NCBI GenBank assembly: GCA_003116995.1
Contig: BDSL01000003.1
Coordinates: forward strand, 2,418,001 to 2,482,000
DNA from: Yamagishiella unicocca
Lineage: Eukaryota > Chlorophyta > Chlorophyceae > Chlamydomonadales > Volvocaceae
Reading direction: 5' to 3'
Length of the DNA stretch: 64,000 nt
Under the pieces are notes generated by a model that made no database searches, was not told where the DNA came from, and saw nothing but the letters and a program-made list of their open reading frames with translations. Shown one piece after another: positions 57,101 to 64,000 of the stretch. Each line of letters starts with the position of its first letter. The first letter of the stretch is position 1. The position numbers and the translations under genes were made by a program.

Positions 57101-59299
57101 GCTCTGGCCAGGCTGCTGAGCAGCACGCTGCTTCGTCAGCTGCGCCTTGGTTCGCGGTGGCGACTGCGGTGGCGGCGTTGGTTTGTCCCCAGAGGGTGCT
57201 GCTGCTCCAGCTGCTGCCGCAGCCCGCAGCGGGGACACCAGCTCGGGGAAGCCCTCGATCCAGTCGGCCGGTATGGGTGGCGACTGCAGCGGCTGGCTAG
57301 GTGTCAGGGTTGATGCCGCGTACCAAGAAGGGGACAGACCCTCGGACGGGCTTGGGGCGACCTGCGCCCACGAGCCACTCGCGCCGCCTGTGACCCGTGC
57401 CTCATACATCTGTCCCTGCATCACCCCAGTCGGTGCTGCGCCCCAGGGAATGGGCGGGCTCGTGGGCTGCTGCGCCGCGTGTGGTCCGTACCCGTGTTGG
57501 GGGTGCGGCCCCTGACGCAGGCCAAGCGGCGGCTCGTGGTAGGGCCCCGGCGGCTGCTGGCTCTCGGGCTCCCAGGAGGACACGCCGTTGTGGTGCAAGT
57601 GCCGAGGGTCCCAAGGGAACGAGAGGGAGGAGGCGGAGGTGCCGCGCATGGGATCGCCATAATGCCCCGGCGGCCCGGGCGCGGCGATGAGAGCGGGAGG
57701 GGAGGCAGAGAAGAGGGACGCCAATGCCAACGGTGTGGCCCCCAGCCCGGGCGAGGGCAGGCGGTGCTCGGCCGCCGCCATGGCCGCGTGGGGATAGCTG
57801 AAGTCCATGCCCCGATCCATGTCCGAGGCGCCCGCGAGCTTGGGTGATGCCGCCAGGGCCAGGGCCTTGAGGCGCAGGTTGTTGGCGTTGATGCCGCCAG
57901 GGTCTTCCGGCGAGGAGTTGAAAAGCTGGTTCTGGTGCCATGCCACTGGGACCGGCTGGCGGAGTTGCGCCGACGGGACGGCTACGGGTCGATTCAGGTG
58001 CAGGGGCTTGGGACCTGGTATCGTGCGCCACTGGCCGTCAGCTTGGGCCTGCACCTGCTGCTGCTGCAGCATGTGCAAGTGGTATGGCTCGGACTCGAGA
58101 GTGGCCAGCAACGCTCCCACGGGGCTGGGCATCCCCGTGGCGTCTCCGGGGGTGCGTCCGTCCGTGGCGGGTAGGGAGCCTGGGCGAGAGGGCACGGTGC
58201 CAAACGGGCTGAACGAATCGGAGAGCAGCCAAGGCGCCAGGGGCGGCTGCCCGGCGGGGTTGCGCCACTCGTACGGCGTGTACTGTTGGTGCTCTTGGTG
58301 GTGGTAGTGCTGGCGATCGGCGAGCTCGTCCGCAGCCCACGACGGAGGTGTGAGGCGGCTGCCGTCGCGCGCTGCACCGTACCTCTTCTCGTCACCTACG
58401 AGCATGGCGCTCTGGATGAGCTGCCCCAGCGGGCTCCAACCCGAAAGAGCTGCAGCCGCCGGACGGGGCCCCTCCATATCATTGAAAGAAGGCTCTGCGC
58501 GGTTGCGACATACAGGCCGGCTTCGTGATATGGCAGGGGGACAGCTTGGAGGCGGGTCAAACGTCAAATCCTGCCGTCGCCGAAAGCAGGTGCCGTTCTC
58601 AGGTAGCCGCATTCCGCTTCGCTCACCGTATGTTGTGTTGGTTATGACCGCCAGGGCGGGCCGCGCCTTCCCTGTGACCTGCTCCGCCCGTCGTGGCATA
58701 TGCTTGCCGGGCGGTCGCGAGCCGTTGTTTCCTTGCGGCACCTGTTGCAACTGCGGATTGTGACTGGACTCTGACTTGGCTGCTGGCCGAGCGGGTCGCA
58801 CCGCCACCACGTGGGTGTGGTAGTCACCCCAGCTGGTGCTGTTACTGTAAGCCGGAGGCGTGGGCCACCTGGGAGGGGACGGCGAACATGATGCAAAACC
58901 GTCGCGCCCCAGTCGTTCCGCCGGGCTCCGGTCATTTCGCACTGCCATTGACATGCAGAGCCGTTGATAAGGCGCGGATGCGGCGCGATGCGCGCGGTGC
59001 GCAGCGGCGGCTTTGCTGAGCGAAGCACCGGGTGGCAGCCAAGAAGGAGCATGTGTTGTGGATGGCGGTGAAGGCCGTGGCCGTGGGCGTAACCCGGCCA
59101 AGGTATGGTGCGAGCGTGAGGACGTGAGCTCTTGCGCCGATGGCGACGAGGACCGACCAATGGCCGTTGCCCCTGGAGTCTGCCTGAAAGAGTATCCAAA
59201 ACCTGACAGATGCTTCCCGAAAGGAGGCGATGCAGCAAGGCTGACAAGTCCTGGTGACTGCGTATCGCCCAGGCCTCCGTCAAGGTGCCTGCGCTGCAT
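51186..59299 (-). CDS. Sfi1-like repeat protein (putative centrin-binding)
   Basis: Minus-strand exons: 59299-56142, 55819-55704, 55460-55324, 55030-54929, 54775-54698, 54576-53746, 53262-52010, 51810-51186; 2,099 codons in frame. Exon 1 alone encodes 1,052 residues, Pro/Gln/Gly/Ser-rich and without a recognised fold. Residues about 1,110-1,510 hold helical segments with the Sfi1 pattern (Leu, small spacing, then aromatic-x-x-Trp): LLRLAQRTFAVWKHQ, LQLKILRTWRNLARAL, LLRLAWLAWRHT, NRALRGWITHW, RACLAAWRSL, LRHCFRSWLLL, LAPALHAWRALV. Such repeats form a long helix that binds centrin at centrosomes, spindle poles and basal bodies. The count is low, and a 200-residue Gly/Ala-rich insert interrupts them in exon 6. 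The C-terminus is disordered and acidic. Exon 5 and the acceptor of the last exon (a TAG acceptor) are tentative. The start is the first ATG of the open frame. Confidence 0.75.
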
Positions 59300-59766
59300 G
59301 CTTGGCCTTTCTCAAGGCCCGACGCTTTCGCTGCCTTTTCACTGTGCATCCCTTCGACCATGAGGACTTGCTAACCAATATAGCTGTTGACTGGCAAGAT
59401 GCGCATGCCTCATGTTGCGGAGACTGGTTGATAATGGCCTATGGCTATCGACAGACAGCAATACTCAAAGCCATTAATTTTCTTATGTTTGGATTTGAAC
59501 GACCAATGACCTTGAGGGCAACTGGGAAGCGCTTTGCGTCTGTGCAGGAGCTTCGGGCCTTTCGGATCCGGTCGTACGTTGCTTGCACACCGCATATGAC
59601 ATGATGTCTATTCGGAATCTTGCTGTGAATCACACGTAGAAGCGACCGGTCACTGTCTCATACACCAATTGTCATATTGTTCCGCGCACCAAGAACTCTT
59701 TCAGCGTTCGTGTACGTCGTCAACTCCATACAACAGTTATTCAATCCACGAGGAGAAGGAAGAAGA
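59300..59766. promoter_or_regulatory. divergent upstream region of the Sfi1-like (-) and small (+) genes
   Basis: The two predicted starts are 467 bases apart and face away from each other. The interval is less GC-rich than the flanking coding sequence. No specific element is claimed, and either gene could have a further 5' exon here. Confidence 0.4.
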
Positions 59767-60413
59767 ATGGTCCGTATGGTCCTGGAGGTCCGGCCCGATC
59801 CTCGTCTTTATGAGGAGTCCTCCTCGTTGGTCGAGTGCAAGCCCTTGCGAGGTCGCAGCGGGACGTTGCGGTCGGGGCGCCCGGCTCGCTCCCGCAAGCC
59901 TTCACGCGCTGCCCGGTCACCTTCTCAGCAGTTTGCCTCCAGGTAAGCAGACAAGGGTTAACGGGGGCAGTCGTGGCCTGGGTCTCACACCCCTTCAACC
60001 TTCCTGGCACGTTCTCATCTAGGGCTTTCCGAGGCCAGTCCTAACTGCGTCCAAACCGTGCTTACCCGCACCCGCCCTCCTACGGAACACTTGGTTGCAG
60101 AATCTACTGGAGGGATGTAACCCAAGCTGAGTTGCGTCAGCATCAGCGGAGCGCAGGACTCCGCGAGGCGGTGTCCCTCGCCGCTGCTGCAGCGCAAGGC
60201 CGGCCTAGCGCGAACGCATCCTCGCAACTGGACGAGCCATCCGGTTATATTGAGGAGGGTGCATCTGGACCGGCGCCAGGGTCCACATGCCTTCTAAACG
60301 TCTTCGTCAATCGCGCGTTGGAGTCCCACGCCCAGACGAAGATGGACCAGCGAATCGCTAATGAGTGGGAAGTTGTAGAGGATGTGGATGCCGAGGAGTA
60401 TGTACTCCTTTAG
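59767..60413 (+). CDS. small two-exon protein of unknown function (about 162 aa)
   Basis: Exon 1 59767-59942 (donor GTAAGC) and exon 2 60101-60413 (acceptor TTGCAG) join through a split AGA codon to 162 codons. The N-terminal half is Arg/Ser/Pro-rich. Residues about 60-85 are a charged, likely helical stretch starting YWRDVTQAELRQHQ. The C-terminus is acidic (EWEVVEDVDAEEYVLL). There is no signal peptide or membrane span. I do not recognise a family. The start was chosen as the first ATG in the open frame; an upstream exon is possible. Codon use fits the local genes. It is divergent from the Sfi1-like gene. Confidence 0.55.
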
Positions 60414-61128
60414 CATAAGAGAAGCAGTTACGGGCATTCGGCATTGGCAACACCTTTTAGAGCTGTCTTGGCTATGGCCATCGAGGGAGCGATAGGGCTT
60501 TAGGAGCAGCAAGAAGTATTATGCAAGGCATGGAGCCCCGTGATTCGGATGCAAGCTATTTTGTTAAATTGTGCACCTTGCGCCCAATACTATCGGTAAG
60601 GAGGCGCGTGGCCTCGGCGAGCAGCCGCAGCTTTTGTATCGTGCCTGTACGTGTATGTTTGGCCAGTTTTTGCAGGATTTACTGGTGAACTCCGGCGACC
60701 TGTAGTTCCTGTCTCGGGGACGCGGTTGATGTGCAACGGTGCCGCATGGCACGTGTATCCTATTTCCGTTCTTCTTTTCTTCCCTGTACTGGATTCTCTT
60801 CCGTGCGCTAGGGCGTGCTAACTACATGCTTCGCGCCATATGTGTGTTCGGGCAAATATTACCTGTGTTTTTGGACGGGAGTCGCCGTGACCCGTTTTCA
60901 TGTCTGTACCAAACCTAGTAACATGATTTCCGGTTGTTTATTTGGTTCCTTCTCGTTGCAGGCCGATGCCTTCGAATTGTGGTATATTGCTGTCGTTGTT
61001 ACGGGGGTGTGATGGGTTGTAGCCGGAAGGTTATGTGCGTTTGCACACCTGCCTGGTGTTGCTCAACGCTCGGCAGGGATTGTGAATTCACGTCACTCAG
61101 GTCGTGACGAGCTTGCAGCTACACTCTC

Positions 61129-61133
61129 TGTAA
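61129..61133 (+). terminator. TGTAA poly(A) motif downstream of the small gene
   Basis: First TGTAA on the + strand after the stop at 60413, about 715 bases downstream. Confidence 0.35.
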
Positions 61134-61613
61134 CGGCAACAGACTACATGTGCTCGTTCTGTTGGATTGGCACCTAGGTCAGCTATCCTTCGCATATCGT
61201 TAAATGCTTACCGGCGGGCAATGCCGGTTAGGGCAGAACCATCCTCTCGGACCTGACCATAGCAAGTGCCAAACTGGACGGCTGTAGGTGTTTAATGACA
61301 CTTAAATCCGATGCCAGCTGTTAACCGCGGAGTTGCATTCACCTCTTCCCTGCTGCCGGCAGTGCATCTGCATTTAGACGTGGCTTCAACGAGCTGTGTG
61401 GGGCAGACACTTCATGCGCAAAGCTAGAACAAGGCAATGTCTGGATTGCCAACGCATCGTACTGGGAATGGGGATCTAAGGATCCCCTTCGGGAATAGCA
61501 GTTCAACCCTGTTGTATCCCAATATTTGTGTACCCAAAGGGCTTTAACACTGTTAAGACACCCCCTCAATCTAAGGATCCCCAAAATCCCTGGGGATGTA
61601 ATATTAAGATGCC

Positions 61614-62330
61614 ACACTGTCCTCAAGCCCGGGCGAACCCAGGACAAGAAGAAGGGGGCATCACCCGACCTCACCGTATGAGAGCCGAGACTAAACCCAG
61701 CACCCGGCCCCAAGGCCACAGGAAAAGCCTAGAAAAGCAAAGATACGCCGAACATACCCAGGACATGCGTGGGGCCCCACACCGAGACCTCACCGTACGA
61801 CAACTCAGCGTAACCGTTACAACAACTCAGCGCTAGCAGCCAGCAGACATCCCCCAAAGCCACACAAAGGCACAGGGAAAATTAGGAAACCCCGCCACGC
61901 CCAGCAAGAAATAACAACCCAGGCAACCCAATGCCTACCGCCGGAAACACGGTGGGACCAACCAGCAGCCCGGACCGACCGGCTGGGGATGGACCCCCCC
62001 CGCACCCCAGGGCACCATCCACCCTCGAGAAAACGCCCCACACGAAGAACCGGCCAGCAAAGGGAACTTCACAACGACGGGCAGTCCCAACAAACAAAGG
62101 CCACGAGGACCAGGAAAGACGAACGCGGGTAGACAGGGCCCCTGGCCGGGCACACCCACCAACCACCAACACGGTCGCAGGCAACAGAAACAACTACGCG
62201 GAACAAACCGCACGGGAGGAAATACCAAAATCAGCCCTGGGCCCGGAAGGCACCAGGCAGGTGGAAAAGCGGATTAGCCGAGCCATTGGACAAATCGCCG
62301 GACACGGAATGAGATAAAGGGCGCAACGAG
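61614..62330 (+). other. T-depleted block with Lys/Arg/Pro/Thr-rich frames; possible retroelement remnant
   Basis: The + strand is strongly depleted of T over about 700 bases and rich in A and C, unlike any other region in the window. Two adjacent open frames (61528-61836 and 61931-62317) lie in different phases and encode basic, hydrophilic peptides. Such skew and composition fit a degraded gag-like coding region, but no catalytic motif or terminal repeat was found. Confidence 0.3.
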
Positions 62331-63498
62331 AATATGTAGCGGTGTATCGGACGCCCGTGTACAGTACTTGGCACATGTACGGCCTGGTACGGCTCCAGAC
62401 CGTAACATAGAGCCATCGGGCGCATCCTCTGACACTGCTGAAAGAGACGCGGCGAGACGAAAGTAACGTCCAGCGGCGGTTTAGCGATGAAGTTAATTTT
62501 GCCTGCGGTCAAATGTACGTTCGTATCCTTGATCATCTTGCCTGATGAAGGGCAATTTGCGGCAACTCATGAATGCTGTCATAATTACGTGCGCAGATTC
62601 GTGCCTACGGATTCGGCGAGCCCTGTGGATTCGTAATCGGACGCCAGACAGGTTTGCATTTTGATGGGTGTCCGATAACCACCTTGAACATCAGCAGCAG
62701 AGAAGAACCGCGCACGATGCGCGCGGTCTCCCAGCCACCCCACAGCTGACCGCCATGAAAGCCGGCGTTGCTGCGTACCCTTGCCGCTATTAGCTCGCGC
62801 ACAGGCCATCACGAGGTCCCACACAGTCCGTCCTGATCATGACGCAAATAAAAACCTAAAACCCCCAGGCCCGCCTCACCCACTCATTTCAAATTCATAA
62901 ACGTGGATCCCGTGCACACCTCCTGTCCCGCCAACCGGCACCGCAAGACGAACCAAACGCGCCGCTGTCCTGCCTGATAGAGAGCGAGAGAGGTGTTATT
63001 CCCGCAGCGACAACTGGAACGGCATAACGCGGCCTGTCACCCTGATACCGCAGCTGCTAAAGGGGACTATCGAAGCGCAGACTATCCGAAGCACCGCACT
63101 TGCGTCGATCCCTGCCCTAACGAGTCCTACGACTGCTACCTAGCTCCTACTTCGACACGATGCCCTTGGCATGGAAAACTCCCATATACTGCTACGCCCG
63201 AAGTAGTGACGGACCGCCAGGCGGGCTGCCAGGCGTCCGTCTCCGACTAGCGACCACGACCAAGCTTCATCCGGCCACCGGAATAAGGAAGACACACGAC
63301 ACGACCTCTATCTGGACGGCCCTATCGGTTCAGATCCGCCCGACTCGCCAAACAACCCGAGCATCAGCTCCTTCGCTCAGTTGAGCTCTCGTCGAGGGAT
63401 TTGGTGGCTGCAGTTTAGACATCGAAAAGGAGCCGCGCAAACGGCGCATACGCGCGGCAGCCCCCAGCCCCCACGCCGCCACAACAGAGCCGGGGTGG

Positions 63499-63704
63499 TT
63501 GCCCCGCCTCCTCCTCTGCATCACTTCACAAACTAAATTGGCTTTTCCAACGTTGCTTCATGCTCCATGCTGGTTCGCCAACCGCCACCAACCCCGTTGT
63601 CATATCACTTCCGTCCCTTTGTTTATTGTCGCGCTCGTCATACCAGCTGCAGCCCTGCCACCCACCCACCATCCTGGGCCGCGTGCGCACGGCACCTGTG
63701 CTGG
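63499..63704 (+). other. possible first coding exon of a gene leaving the window
   Basis: The open frame ends in a good donor (GCTGG followed by GTGAGC at 63705). Just before it is a hydrophobic stretch followed by Ala (VPLFIVALVIPAAALP), resembling a signal peptide. No in-frame ATG is visible (the frame opens at a TTG); an ATG at 63567 is in another frame. A candidate acceptor at 63989-63990 would restart the exon at 63991. Confidence 0.25.
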
Positions 63705-63717
63705 GTGAGCTGGGGTG

Positions 63718-63795
63718 CTAGCGGTGGTGGCGGTGCTGGTGGCGGTGGCGGTGCTGGCGACGAGGGTGGCGGTGGCGGTGGCGGAGGCGGCTGGT
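63718..63795 (+). repeat. (GGTGGC)n-type microsatellite
   Basis: GGTGGCGGTG-rich tract 14 bases after the candidate donor at 63705, the same donor-proximal placement as repeats in the two large + strand genes. Confidence 0.85.
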
Positions 63796-64000
63796 GATAG
63801 TGCAAGAGGCAGAGGCGCGGGTGGGGGTGAAGCATTTGTCGCTTTGGGACGGTGCACTGGAGTCTCCATGCGTTCACCCTCAGCTTTACTCCTCGTCCGA
63901 AGCATACCCTGTTTCCCCCCCCCTCGCCCCTGGCCTCCGCGACTACCCCTTGCCTGGCGCCCCGCCCGCGCCTGTCCCTCCCCCGCCCAGCCACGAGGTC

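Larger units (their letters stand above)
60414..63498. other. 3' region of the small gene and gene-poor DNA
   Basis: Includes the probable 3' UTR to about 61.15 kb. After that I see no splice-supported gene. Short self-complementary pieces occur near 61470-61595 (TCTAAGGATCCCC appears twice, next to its complement). A T-poor block follows (separate entry). The remainder, 62331-63498, shows only short, unconvincing frames. Confidence 0.45.

Noticed and set aside
56183..59040. Many plus-strand frames opposite the long minus-strand exon 59299-56142
   Set aside because: They are antisense shadows of a GC-rich coding exon. The minus frame is open for 1,052 codons and splices onward to the Sfi1-type repeats.
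63330..63994. Minus-strand frames at the right edge
   Set aside because: Mostly readings of the GGTGGC microsatellite and low-complexity flanks, with no splice-consistent support.

Overview
The window looks like nuclear DNA of a volvocine (Chlamydomonadales) green alga. The signs are long GC-rich coding exons with strong C/G third-position bias, many short introns with GTGAGT/GTGCGT-type donors and CAG acceptors, TGTAA poly(A) motifs downstream of stops, and a receptor cyclase with a bacterial solute-binding ectodomain, an expanded gene type in these algae. I cannot name the species.

Layout: 1-3803 is mostly intergenic. 3804-19727 (+) is a 22-exon receptor-type nucleotide cyclase (about 2,357 aa). 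19728-24422 is a long convergent spacer with dispersed repeats. 24423-26735 (-) is a TBC/RabGAP-domain gene whose 5' end I could not resolve. 28713-35802 (-) is a 19-exon gene (1,215 aa) with a coiled coil and a C-terminus resembling the Csm1/Pcs1 monopolin domain. 36286-50382 (+) is an 18-exon, multi-membrane-span protein (about 2,140 aa) with a duplicated membrane module and ankyrin-like repeats. 51186-59299 (-) is an 8-exon Sfi1-like (centrin-binding repeat) protein (about 2,099 aa). 59767-60413 (+) is a small 2-exon gene. A further + strand gene may start near 63.5 kb and leave the window.

The five large gene models were assembled by hand, joining exons by splice-site phase and by continuity of the protein families. 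Four of them (cyclase, Csm1-like, membrane protein, Sfi1-like) stay in frame from start to stop. No transcript data were available, so individual boundaries can be wrong.

The genes are not an evident pathway. The most unusual features are: (i) the introns of the two large + strand genes share three dispersed repeat families and carry tandem duplications that include their own splice sites; (ii) a candidate algal Csm1-like protein; (iii) a TBC protein lacking the glutamine finger; (iv) a cyclase with two catalytic-type domains, both lacking the usual Asn-Arg pair and both interrupted by large insertions; (v) a new-looking membrane/ankyrin architecture.
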